From: Orobanche coerulescens | Lineage: Eukaryota > Streptophyta > Magnoliopsida > Lamiales > Orobanchaceae | DNA: 64,000 nt | Assembly: GCA_033398695.1 (NCBI GenBank) | Contig: CM065815.1 | Location: 12,306,501 to 12,370,500, forward strand | Direction: 5' to 3' | Shown here: in pieces, positions 1-9,957 of the stretch | Position numbering within the stretch: position 1 is the stretch's first letter | How the letters are laid out: the number at the start of each line of letters is the position of its first letter | The notes under the pieces: model-generated | Database searches by the model: none | What the model was told of the DNA's origin: nothing | What the model saw: the letters and a program-made list of their open reading frames with translations, nothing else | Made by a program: the position numbers and the translations under genes

Positions 1-506
1 TGCGTGAATCGATTGATGGAGTATTTATCACGAGTTTATTATGCATCATGAACCCATGTCTATAATATAAATTGCCGTCACGACATGTTGTGCAGCCGGG
101 TTAGCAGGCATGTCTTTTGGATTTTATATGTCTACTGATCCGATCCGCCAATTCCAGTGTCATATTCCTCTGGAGCATGATCACCTGCTTTTTCGATTGC
201 TGCTTCATCTGTCATATTCGATTAAAACAAACGCCTTAGCTCAATGTCACCGTAGTTCCACATACGGTGCCACTTAATGTGCCCAAACTGATCGACCACC
301 AAGAACTGAAATAAATTTTCCTGACAAACCAGATTTCAAACTGTCGGACGCACTGCAAAGCGCCGAGAGGAGTTCCCGATGTAGAGTCTCTCTCTGATAC
401 TCGAGTCTTGTACAGTCAGGTTCAAATACAAGAAATTCATAACAAAATAGTGATTTATTAATTTCTTCATCCTGTTGGGATCAATTATTCTTTTAATATT
501 TCTCAG
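1..506. other. intergenic, no gene seen
   Basis: No convincing reading frame or repeat structure is visible in this stretch downstream (in minus-strand sense) of the orphan GDSL exon. It could contain the 3' untranslated region of that former gene, but nothing in the sequence proves it. Confidence 0.5.
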
Positions 507-528
507 AAGAGAGAGAGATAGATAGATA

Positions 529-560
<32 letters not shown>
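507..560. repeat. (GA)n / GATA microsatellite
   Basis: An almost pure GA run, preceded by a few GATA units, lies directly after the stop codon of the orphan GDSL exon (minus-strand sense, so a CT tract in its former 3' UTR). A shadow ORF of Ser-Leu repeats across it is an artefact. Confidence 0.9.
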
Positions 561-562
<2 letters not shown>

Positions 563-565
<3 letters not shown>

Positions 566-834
566 ACCAATTGGTTGAACATCACAAAACTTATGAAGTG
601 AAAAAGGAGGATCGGAGTAAGAGCCATTGAGAATAGCACGAGCCACAATCTTGTTTGCGGCTTCAGTGGCATGAATCCCATCCCAGCTTACATAACTGTA
701 AGGATCATGACAAGCTGTGGCAGTCAGATTATGTCCATTTATCCACTTTGTGTTCCCACAATATACTTGCTGGTTGAAATTGTAGGAACCGCCCCCATGA
801 TATCCGCAGCACGCTTTGGTTCCATATTTCAGCC
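563..834 (-). pseudogene. orphan last exon of a GDSL esterase/lipase gene
   Basis: The translation carries the C-terminal hallmarks of plant GDSL lipases: GLKYGTKACCGYHGGGSYNF, then block V with the catalytic Asp and His (SWDGIHATEAANKI), and ends FCDVQPIG before a TGA stop. It aligns with the last exon of the intact gene at 4442-4692, which ends YCDIQPIG. A plausible splice acceptor (GGACAG before GGCT) puts the exon edge at 834, so the reading frame above it up to 862 is intron. No exons 1-4 are visible on the minus strand between here and 4442; that interval holds a solo LTR and a MITE. It is therefore a partial tandem duplicate or the remnant of a neighbouring paralogue, unlikely to be functional. 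Confidence 0.75.
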
Positions 835-1462
835 CTGTCCGACAATCGAACGTTAGGGGCACTACGAATTCAATGCCATATTTGCTCGATGCTTCTACGG
901 TCTCAGCGCCGGGAACGCCTTATGGTGCCCACCGCGAATTGTGTTGACAGGTATCCCCGTGACAGTTACATTCAGAACACCCGTCAACAGATCATTGGAT
1001 GACATCGTAGTGTTATTGATATATAGTTGCACATAATGTATATATAGATGTGTAATCCAAGAAGATGACCATTTGAGAAGTTACAAACTTAATTTAAAAT
1101 GTCAAAAATACAAAATCGGACACTCTTTAAACTTTTCCCGAATACTTGATGGGCACTTTTGAGACCCTAAAAATACAATTTAACTATTCGTATAGTGTCC
1201 TCACTTCCGTATCCGTGACTATGCGTCATCAGGGATACTCTTAACGCATTTTCATCACTATATACCTATCCATTTGTAGCATCAAAATGAGATCGCAAAT
1301 GGGTCGGTCCAGAGCTAAAAGGTTAAAGGAGCTATTTTTCTTAGACACTTCTATATCAAATCGATAATTTATAACACGAACTAGTGGAGCTGGTCAGTGG
1401 ATGAGTCCGTCCAGCACATCCTGGCCCGGCCCAAATTTTTGTTAAGTGGATCGGTTTGGGTT
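835..1462. other. intergenic, no gene seen
   Basis: This is the stretch between the orphan exon and the solo LTR target site. It may contain degraded intron of the orphan GDSL gene just above 834. I see no further exon, repeat or promoter that can be supported. Confidence 0.45.
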
Positions 1463-1467
1463 GCCAC
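1463..1467. repeat. target site duplication, left copy (GCCAC)
   Basis: GCCAC abuts the TG terminus of the solo LTR and is repeated at 3621-3625. Confidence 0.85.
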
Positions 1468-1988
1468 TGTAATATCCGCATTTTTTCCCGGTATTTTCAT
1501 TTTTGGTGTATTTTTCATTTTTAGCGACTCGCTTGTAACCGTATTGATATTTCGAGAATATTTAATATTTGACTTTTTGTCATCCGAGCTTGTTTCAGAC
1601 TCGTTTGACTCAATTCCGCGTTTTATGTCTTTTCCGTCGCTTTTTGGTTCGATTCTCGTAATCGTTGTTTGGAACCGCCATTTCGGGGTTGCCATAAATC
1701 CATCTTATGCCATTATGCGTGTTGTGAACTTTAGTTTGATGTTTCGATCGTGTATCGTGTGTTTTGGATGTTTTGGGCTGTTTTATAATTTCCCAAAGTT
1801 ATGGGGTAATTACTATCCTTGCCGTTCCCGAACCCTCGGGTAGTCGGAATCACGTTTCATTTTAGCGTTTCAGTTGCTGTCTAGACACTCGTTACGAAGG
1901 TATCCGTTGGTAGTTGGTGCACCTCCGTATTCTCCGATTATTCTTTCTCAAGAAGTTATCTCATTTCTAGCCTGCCGTCACAGGCATG

Positions 1989-2298
1989 CTACGACCGTAA
2001 GCCAGGGATGTTACGACCGTAAGACTCGATAGTTACGGCCGTAAGCTTGCCTTCGTACGGCCGTAACAAGACTTCGTTTTTTTCGCTTGGGTTCCAGTGG
2101 CAGCTTACGGGCGTAAGGATTTGTGAGTTACGGGCGTAAGAGATGATACGGCCATAACCAGGGGGTATTACGGCCATAAGTGCACTTTGTTTTGTTGTCC
2201 AGTTTCATTCCAGTGGCCAGTTACGACAGTAAAACAACTTACTTACGGTCGTAAGGTTCGTAAGTTACGGCTGTATGTATTAGTTGTTACGGCCGTAA
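1989..2298. repeat. array of 12 imperfect TTACGGCCGTAA palindromes (3 x 116 bp)
   Basis: Twelve 12-bp matches to TTACGGCCGTAA start at 1989, 2011, 2033, 2055, 2105, 2128, 2146, 2168, 2221, 2243, 2265 and 2287. They form three groups of four whose first members are exactly 116 bp apart, and spacing inside groups is mostly 22 bp. The linkers share a motif like TTCCAGTGGCAG. The array ends 11 bp before the TATA box of the LTR. Its position suggests an upstream enhancer or repeated protein-binding site in U3; that role is inference. Confidence 0.85.
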
Positions 2299-2301
2299 CA
2301 C

Positions 2302-2323
2302 CTGCCAGTATATAAACTGGCAG
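2302..2323 (+). promoter_or_regulatory. TATA box inside a perfect inverted repeat (LTR promoter)
   Basis: The arms CTGCCAGT (2302-2309) and ACTGGCAG (2316-2323) are perfect reverse complements around ATATAA. The TATA-like core lies downstream of the palindrome array, as expected for the U3 promoter of the LTR. Confidence 0.7.
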
Positions 2324-2931
2324 TGGCCAATTTTTCTTCATTTCTCATCTTCCTCTCTTCTCTTCGTGACGGGAATGACTTTGGAAGCTAGGGTTCGTCC
2401 GATTTTCACCCAAATTCCATTGTAGGAGTATATTCAAGCATCATATCATCAATCTATCACTAATCATCCGCTGTTCATCTTCGAATTAAGGTAAAATCTC
2501 TTAGAACACTACTTTTGGGAATTTTGGGGATTTTCAATTTTATGACCGTTTGGTTCCGTGTGGTTGATTAATCCTTGATGTATATGATTAATCTTGATGG
2601 TATTCATGTTTTCCCTACGAGTTCATGGTAAGTTTCGTTATATTTTGGAAATCGAGAGGGTTCGGTTGCGATCTGTCCTCATCGTTGCTTTTGTACGAAC
2701 TTACATGAATCGTAGGTGGGTTTTCGGGTGTATTCCATTTCCGTAATTGCTTAGAAATGGTTGTGAATGTATTCTTCGAATCATTAGGATCGAGTTCGTC
2801 GGTTCCTAGCGGTCGTGTTTGATTCTTCCTTTCCGTTCGTGTCATCGTCAATTAATCGAGGCAAGTACCCTTAATGAACTTACATGCTTAACATGGTAGT
2901 ATTGCATGAGTAATGTGTGTGTGTGTATGCT

Positions 2932-3057
2932 CACTACGGGTTAGATCCGACGGGGTCTCGGTAGGGGTCAACATAGGCGTGGATCCGCGAGCTTGCTTTT
3001 AACCACTACGGGTTAGATCCGACGGGGTCTCGGTAGGGGTCCACAGAGGCGTGAATC
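2932..3057. repeat. direct repeat, two units, 72-bp period
   Basis: A roughly 54-bp block starting CACTACGGGTTAGATCC occurs at 2932-2985 and again at 3004-3057 with few differences. It lies downstream of the LTR TATA box, so it would be in transcribed R/U5. Confidence 0.85.
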
Positions 3058-3620
3058 CACGGTTAATTGTGGTGCATTTTACAAATGTGTTTTGGTTTAT
3101 GGCGTTTCCTTTCAACTGATATTTTCTGAATTGCATGCTTGGACTAGATGTATAAGGTGTAAGTTGATCATTTGGTTACTTGTACTAGCGTAATTGCTAA
3201 CCCCGTTGGGGACCCATTTTGGGGAAATTCGTTTTATGAATTTCAGGTTATGTTCAGCCGAACGAGCGGGCATTGGGACAGTACGAGGACGCTGGCCAGG
3301 GTTGTTGACATGTGCAAGCGAGTTTCTTTATTTTCCATTGTCCATTTCAATATGGTTGTTTTCCAACTCGTGAACTAATAGACGTACTCGAGTACTTAGG
3401 GGCTTTTGATTTTGCATGTGTATTGAGTTGACCATTATGTTTTCGTTGGAGTATCGTGTTGCTTGATTGACCGGTCGATCCGGCTGGATTTTTATTGTTT
3501 TGCGTCTTTGTGCTGTGGTGTTATTGCGTCGACTCCGTGAGTCGACGAGTGAAGCCTGGTGGATCCCATGTAGGGATCTACGACGCTGTTACATTCCCGG
3601 AATTTCTTGGGGGTGTTACA

Positions 3621-3625
3621 GCCAC
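3621..3625. repeat. target site duplication, right copy (GCCAC)
   Basis: Perfect repeat of 1463-1467 directly after the CA terminus of the solo LTR. Confidence 0.85.
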
Positions 3626-3776
3626 GGCCCAACCCAGCTAGCCATCCCAATCTAGTCCAGCTCATGACCCATCGCGTTCCAAATTGACCGAACGCCTTAT
3701 TTAAATTTTTTGAGAATATATTTTAAATATATAATATAATAAATTAAAATATAACTATTTACATTTATAAAAAATA

Positions 3777-4034
3777 CTCCCCCCGTTCTTAAAAGATTGT
3801 CCACTTTTGACTTTTTGATAGTTGTACCTTTTAACCTTTGACCTTAAATATTTTTATTTGTATTGTATAATACTTGATGAAAACTATATCAATGAAAATA
3901 CATTTCAAATACTATCAATTGATATATTTTTCATCAAATATTATATGACACAAATAAATATATTTAAGGTCTAACTTTAAAAGGTACAGCTATCAAAAAA
4001 TCATAAGTGGACTATATTTTAGGAATGGAGGGAG
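3777..4034. mobile_element. Stowaway-like MITE
   Basis: The element starts CTCCCCCCGTTCTTAAAAG and ends AGGAATGGAGGGAG. It has long inverted terminal repeats that extend inward (the TTGATAGTTGTACCTTTTAA side pairs with AAAAGGTACAGCTATCAA) and a TA dinucleotide on each side (3775-3776 and 4035-4036). Size (258 bp), CTCCCTCC-type ends and TA target are the defining traits of Tc1/mariner-derived Stowaway MITEs. It is non-coding. Confidence 0.85.
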
Positions 4035-4036
4035 TA

Positions 4037-4441
4037 TCTTTTATAAAATACATATAAAAAATCAAACAACTCGAGCTCGATTCGTATTTGTGTCGGTTAA
4101 AGCTCGTTCGAGCTCGGAGCGATTACTACTCAAATACAGTAAGCTCGATAAAATTCAAACAAATCTGAACATGCATATATTTGGTTCGTTTGAATTGATT
4201 TACATCCCTAATTGTAGGGTTTTGTCGGGTTTTCCTCAACCTACTTATTCATTGGCCTCTTTGTATCGATATTTGACGAAATAACATAGATTATCAAACA
4301 AGTTGTTCACTATCCAAAGAAACGTACATGCATGATGCCCAATTCATGTCACTGTTACAGCATACACCGATTATTTTGATAGATCCCATAATAGTAATAA
4401 TAATAATATATATATATATATAGTAGTTGTTATATATTATT
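4037..4441. other. 3' flank of the GDSL gene
   Basis: No gene is seen. In minus-strand sense this is the downstream flank of the GDSL gene. It holds a TA/AAT-rich microsatellite (about 4390-4440) just after the stop codon, probably within the 3' UTR. Confidence 0.5.
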
Positions 4442-7400
4442 TCAGCCAATAGGTTGAATATCACAATATTGATTAAGAGAAAACCCGGCCGGATCAAAGG
4501 TCGAACCATCACCAAGGATCCCATAAGCCATCATCTTGTTAGCAGCTTCAGTGAGGTGAATTCCGTCCCAGCTCACATAATTTTGAGGATCACTGCATGC
4601 CGACGCCTTGGACGATCCACAGAAGGCTTGCTTGTCGAAATTGTAAGAACCACCACCATATCCACAACATGCCGTAGTTCCATGTTGCATTCCTGGCATA
4701 CAGAAATAAAAATAAAATAAAATAAAATAATAGTCCGATCGGACATGTTATGTTAATGGGAAGTTCTAGGGTAACCCGCACGGTACCATTCCCTATATAT
4801 TCACCATTGGATCAAATGACTGATTTTTTTTTTTCATACGTTCAACAACGAATACACATACGGGTATGGTGCCTCAAGGATATCAATCGTCGATCTATGT
4901 TATCTAGTAAGACCGAAATTGTAAATTGTAAATCTAGCTATATATGACCAATTATTAAAATAAACTTGTAGCTTAACCAAATAGCCAAGAGAGGGAGAGT
5001 ATAAGGGAGTGTTTTCAAATGATTTGTAAGATCATTTCCTTGCTTTCTTTTAGAAATTCTGGATATTTGAGTGTTTGATATTATCGACATATGCGGAAAT
5101 TCTTTAAAAAAGAAAGTACAACGTAAAAGCAGCGAAGCAAGTCAATTGAATATTTTTTTATTATTTTAAATTAAGACCTATAATTTTGAATGTACTTTAA
5201 CACTATCCGTTTATTGAAAATTAACAAAATATCGAACAGAATGTTTTTAGATTTTTTTTTAATACCGAAAATTTTACATTTTTATTAAAAAATAATTATT
5301 TTATGCAGCTTTCACCATAAGTAATGCCTCGTTCTCGTCAACCTAAAAGATACATAATATTTAGTCAAATAAGTTTTGACCAGTAAAAGCCAGTTTTTTA
5401 ATTAATAAAAATAATTTTAGTTCAGCAAAAAGTAAAGTGAAAAAACAGAGCCTAAGTAATAATTAAATACTTTCGAGAAGCATTTGCAAACACTATCTTA
5501 AAGTTACAAATTATTCTTAAACAAATACAAAACTCGAGGGTTTTTGCAAATTATAATATTTAGCTTATCATTCTTTTTTATTTTGTAATTAAGCTAAATT
5601 GCTATGGTAATTTTCATAATTAACCCTTTTTTGATTAAGGTGTGGATGGATCAGTTTTGATTTTCAAGAATTTCATACCATGATTAGTAGGATGCTGGAA
5701 AAGCTCAAGCAGGACAGAGTAAGTGTCGACATATATAAGGTTAGCATCCTTAAGTTCTTGCCTAGCTTGTCCAATTGCATCCTTTAGCATAGAGTTATAG
5801 TCATTCACAGCATTGTTGTAAGAACTCAAGCATCCGTACGCGTCGTAGTCGGAGCTTTCGTGCGGGAATTGCACGATAAACGCAGGGTAACATCCCACCG
5901 GAGCAAGATTAAGCACGGTAAACGTGCGCCCTCCCATGTTATAAAGCTCCTGTAAAAATATTTACGACGTGAGCATCAAGTATTTTCGAGAGGGAGTTTT
6001 CGCGAACATTATAGAAAAAAATGATTTCGAGCTTTTAGTTGAAAATAAAATAAATAAATAAATTATATTCTAGTATTTTAAATGCCAGCTTCTGCTTCTG
6101 ACTGTGCTTTATTTTTATAAATGACTTAAAATGAATTTTAGATAAATATATTTATAATTTCGGAAAATCACCTAAGTTAAGGCATTTATGTAATAATTAG
6201 ATCATACTTTAATTTTTTTTTTTTTTTTTTGGGTAATAAGCAGTAGCCGGGAATTAATTTTGTGACCTTGACGGCGCCGACAATTTGAGAGACGAGCTGA
6301 GGCTGAATCTGCTTAACTGCAGCAGCACCACCTGATGCATAGCCTGTGAAGTCATTCTGGCCAATGTAGATTGTGTAGAGGGCTTTTCCAAATATATCAG
6401 GTTGGGGAAGATTTGTTTGGCCTGCTCACAAAGATATATATATATATATACATCTAATTTAAGGGTTGTTACAAAACAAAGGAATAATTACGATATGCAG
6501 AAGTGCTATTTGACTCGAATCGATCCAGATTAGAAGAGTATATTAAGGAATGTAAAATCAGAAAATCAATAAATTTATTTTAAATCTCTTCACTAAATTA
6601 CAGAAATTTTCTTTTTTATCACTATCTGTTGAATCCGAGCGAGCCACATATACTTATATTTTGAATTTGGTCATATCACAAGAATCATCAAAAAATTACG
6701 TCAGAAAATAATTTTAATATGTATCTAGCTGTAAAATTTACGCATATTTATTATTTTTTATGAAATTTTTATAATCAAAACTGGACGTGAAGGAAAGATA
6801 GAACGAAAAATAATATGAAATGGGCGAGTGAGATACACAAATGTCACTAATTATGAACAGGACGGTCCTGATCCAGTGTCGACAGTGAAACCGCACTGGG
6901 CAAAAAAAACTACGCCTCTTTTATATTATATATATAAGAATTGTACATATATAACCAGTATAAATCTTCTTTTATATAACGAGTATAAACCCTCTTTAAT
7001 TGTACAACTGGTGACTGAATGCCCTACTTTTAACGCTACTATGACACGTGAATTGTTTTCATACTTATCACAGGTCAACAAATTGTGGTTATAATTTGAT
7101 TGGAGACATTTCTCTTTTATTTTAAATGGTTATCTTAGGGGTTTTATATTTCTTTATTTATGAGTTTGAAAAAATTCATCTGTGTATATAAAATGTTGTT
7201 TGTTATGGTATATGAAATAGAGATTATAATAATTGCGTGTAAAATAAATAATTAATATAGTAAAATAAATATATAAAGGCCTCCAAAAAATTCTCGCACT
7301 GGGCCTGCAAAATTTCATGTCCGGCCCTAATTATATATGAAAGATAATTGATCCTTTTGTAAATATATATGAACTTGAAAGATACATTTGTTGATAAAGA

Positions 7401-9087
7401 CTAACATATCTTTGGTAACCAATGTTTAGTTTGATGGGGTTTTTTTTTTCATTAAATAAAATTGGAGCTTATCTCGAATTTCCTTTAGAAGCATTTCATA
7501 TAAATTCATAGAGTTTTACTCTCAATATTTATCTTTAATCAATGGTAACATAAATATTATTATTTTGTATTTTGAACCAGCTTATCAACTAATTTTATCG
7601 AACACTTTTATTCATATCACCCGTTAGCTATTCGCTCTCATTTAATTTATCAATTATCAATTTGTTTTTTAACTATCAGCTAACTTTTCAACTCTAAAAT
7701 ATTTGTATAACAATTAAAACTATTATTTTGGGGGTGTAAAATTATTCTGTGATAAAAATTAAAACTAACTTTTCAGCTATCAACTAATTTCGAATTTGTA
7801 GTTAATTTTATATGAACTTCAAGGGTGCCTTTTCGAAATTATACGAACTTGAAGGAGTATAAAGCAAAATAAATTTGTTACCTTGGGACTTGAATTCTTC
7901 AACTTTCGCCTTGAATTGCCTCATTTGGTTGACTTGGACCTGCAAATAGAAAGGGCTAACCCCATTGACAAATAAAGAAGATTGGGGCTGGAGTACAGTG
8001 GAGGCTGACGTGGCAAAGTTGGCACCATGCCTGAAGTCGGATCCAATTGATTGCAGATAAGGGCTTATAAATGGCAATCCCAGACCTTGAGCTGCATGCA
8101 ATATCATGAACATGATGAACGGATATTTTAGGGTAAATTTAGTATTTTAGGCATGAAATAAAGGAAGTACTTTATTGGCTGAAATTAGAAATACCCGCCA
8201 GAAAATTTAACATGTCGAAAATCGAACTATAAAATCGGTCCATATACGAATTTGGTTCGGGTAGGCTGAGTATCCAATCTGGTCCATCGTTATAAAAGAA
8301 CATATAAAATATCACTAAGTTTTATTAGAAGTATAGACATATCGATAGAATTAGAATTCAAGTTTTTATCATACTCCCATTCAACAATCACACACTAGTA
8401 GAGTTAAATAAAAAAGCATAAGAATTTATTTAGTCTATTCGTATAGAAATATACAAAAATATACTCCTATATAGGTAGACTAGTTCGGTACCCGTCGGTT
8501 CACAGAATGATAACCGCGAACCGATCTACTACAATGTATACTCACCTCGCTATTGCTCTGAGCAGTTCGTTACACATTTTGCCGGTTCGGATTTGATCAA
8601 TGAATGAGATTCCCGATAAATTTTCATATGCCAATTAACCGGTAAACCAAATACAAGACATTTTTCTTAAAGAAAATTTACCATATGATTGCTCAAAAAT
8701 GTAATTTCTAGGTAGTCATTATATATTGAGGTTGTCCCCCCTATAAACTACATATGACCAAAATGCAATTTAGTCACGATATATCTAACATTGTAGCCGG
8801 AAAAAATCATATGTACATACAAAATCGCACGATCGGAACTTACCAAGAAAATCAACGAATGTTCTTCCATCCGATGCTCGACCGGCTGGCCTGTTGAAAT
8901 AGGTCATACCATAAGGAGATGGCTGTGATGGGAAAGCAGCAAAAAAGCCTCCAGTATCAGAATTCGAATCCCCGAAGACGAAAATGGCCTCAAACGCACA
9001 TTTTGCTTCAGCCCTAGCTACCAACACGACCGTTAAAACCATCCAATAAACCATAACTGCAAACATCTCACGCCGAAACTGAACCAT
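4442..9087 (-). CDS. GDSL esterase/lipase, five exons, apparently intact
   Basis: Exons (minus strand): 8844-9087, 7882-8091, 6267-6421, 5679-5949 and 4442-4692, all with GT donors and AG acceptors. They join in frame to 376 codons plus TGA, the usual family length. An N-terminal hydrophobic signal peptide (MVYWMVLTVVLVARAEA) predicts secretion. Block I is FGDSNSDTGG with the nucleophile Ser; block II Gly lies in GSDFRHGANFAT; block III is GQNDF; block V Asp and His are in DGIHLTEAAN, so the SGNH catalytic set is complete. The sequence resembles the Arabidopsis At4g01130-like branch, recognised from memory and not searched. Substrate is unknown; members hydrolyse esters in the cell wall, apoplast or cuticle. 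Met at 9087 or at 9066 could be the start. Intron 2 carries a MITE. Confidence 0.9.
6857..7328. mobile_element. hAT-like MITE in intron 2 of the GDSL gene
   Basis: The left end reads ACAGGACGGTCCTGA and the right end, reverse-complemented, AGGGCCGGACATGA: imperfect inverted termini of the GGGCCGG type common in plant hAT MITEs. Flanking octamers AATTATGA (6849-6856) and AATTATAT (7329-7336) match in six of eight positions. Inner sequences ACCGCACTGGGC and TCGCACTGGGC also recur near the two ends. There is no coding capacity. The boundaries are moderately certain. Confidence 0.45.
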
Positions 9088-9117
9088 TTTTCTTCGCAAG
9101 TCCAAACTAAAAGAGGA

Positions 9118-9125
9118 TATTTATA
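9118..9125 (-). promoter_or_regulatory. TATA box of the GDSL gene
   Basis: In minus-strand sense the sequence reads CTATAAATATCC. It lies only about 31 bp upstream of the first ATG (9087), so transcription would start almost at that ATG. This favours either a very short leader or use of the second in-frame ATG at 9066, which still keeps the signal peptide. Confidence 0.6.
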
Positions 9126-9151
9126 GTACTTTTATTTTCCCATATTAGCTG

Positions 9152-9153
<2 letters not shown>

Positions 9154-9226
<73 letters not shown>
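9154..9226. repeat. (TA)n(GA)n compound microsatellite upstream of the GDSL gene
   Basis: A pure TA run passes directly into a pure GA run about 70-140 bp upstream of the start codon. In gene sense this is a CT tract followed by TA repeats just upstream of the TATA box, so length changes could alter promoter spacing. Confidence 0.9.
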
Positions 9227-9228
<2 letters not shown>

Positions 9229-9448
9229 CTTGATCCACTAATTGTTCAATGCAACCTAAATGTAGATGGGAAGTGAAATAAAAACAAAAGTAAATAAATT
9301 CGAGAAAATTATATATGCTTTGTATGAATCGAATATGCAACCACTATGACATAACCTTGTAAGTGGTGCTATCAATAATGGCCAAAAAATACAGATAGAT
9401 GACTTAAAAATGGAGGAGAAACTGTATCTGGTGGATGTATAAAGACAA

Positions 9449-9450
<2 letters not shown>

Positions 9451-9484
<34 letters not shown>
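9451..9484. repeat. (AT)n microsatellite
   Basis: Uninterrupted AT dinucleotides, in the upstream flank of the GDSL gene. Confidence 0.9.
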
Positions 9485-9487
<3 letters not shown>

Positions 9488-9669
9488 TCTGTTACAACTA
9501 TGAACAAAAAAAAAACAAAGGAAAGAAAAATGACGAAAGATTACCTGGTTATGTGCACGCATTTATTACTTGATTAGGTTAATGTTTTATCGGGTCATGC
9601 ATGATCTCTTGAAGCCATAAATTATGTGAATAGTAATTTTTAACTCCGGTTTATCTAATTATACTAGTT

Positions 9670-9896
9670 TTTTTTTTTTTTTTTTGATGACGGAACTCCG
9701 CGCCACTACTCTTGAAAGTGCGACTTGGATAAACCTCTACTTGACGTAACGTAATAGCGCAAATTACGCCAACCAGTAAACCACACTGTGCAGTTCAAGC
9801 GCGCCAACCAAGAAAGTGTTGGTAGGGGGAATCGAACTCGTGACCTTTCAGTCCCGCGCTCACCTACTCCACCAACTTGGCTACCCTTGCGGGTAC
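9670..9896 (-). mobile_element. tRNA-derived SINE with 15-bp target duplication
   Basis: Read on the minus strand, the element opens with a tRNA-like head containing an A box (TAGCCAAGTTGG, 9872-9883) and a B box (GGTCACGAGTTCGATTCC, 9828-9845), the internal RNA polymerase III promoter. It continues into an unrelated body of about 150 bp and ends in poly(A) (the T run at 9670 on the plus strand). It is flanked by the perfect 15-bp direct repeat CTAATTATACTAGTT at 9655-9669 and 9897-9911. It is complete from head to tail. The tRNA-like part lacks a full cloverleaf, so it is not a tRNA gene. Mobilisation would need a LINE partner; the RTE tail at 17425 is not shown to be that partner. Confidence 0.9.
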
Positions 9897-9957
9897 CTAA
9901 TTATACTAGTTGATCGTAGTAATAGTAGCAATTTGTAAAAAAAATTCTAAGAACGAT

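Larger units (their letters stand above)
1468..3620 (+). mobile_element. solo LTR, probably Ty3/gypsy-type
   Basis: The element starts TGTAATATCC and ends GGGTGTTACA (TG...CA termini) and is flanked by the perfect 5-bp direct repeat GCCAC at 1463-1467 and 3621-3625, the footprint of LTR-retrotransposon integration. No internal gag or pol sequence is present, so it is a solo LTR left by LTR-LTR recombination. Inside, in order, are a palindrome array (1989-2298), a TATA box (2310-2316), and a 72-bp-period direct repeat (2932-3057) that would lie in the transcribed R/U5 part. Length (2153 bp) and termini suit long-LTR gypsy elements, but without the internal region the lineage is inference. Reading frames across it (for example 1397-1843) look random. 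Confidence 0.85.

Noticed and set aside
835..990. Further exon above the orphan GDSL exon
   Set aside because: Minus-strand frames here show no GDSL block and are interrupted by stops; the open part up to 862 lies upstream of a plausible splice acceptor.
1381..1843. Overlapping open frames on both strands (104 and 148 codons)
   Set aside because: They cross the left boundary of the solo LTR, have no recognisable domain, and the overlap on both strands is typical of chance frames.
9828..9896. tRNA gene
   Set aside because: A and B boxes are present, but the acceptor stem does not close and the sequence continues into a poly(A)-ended body between 15-bp target duplications, so it is a SINE head.
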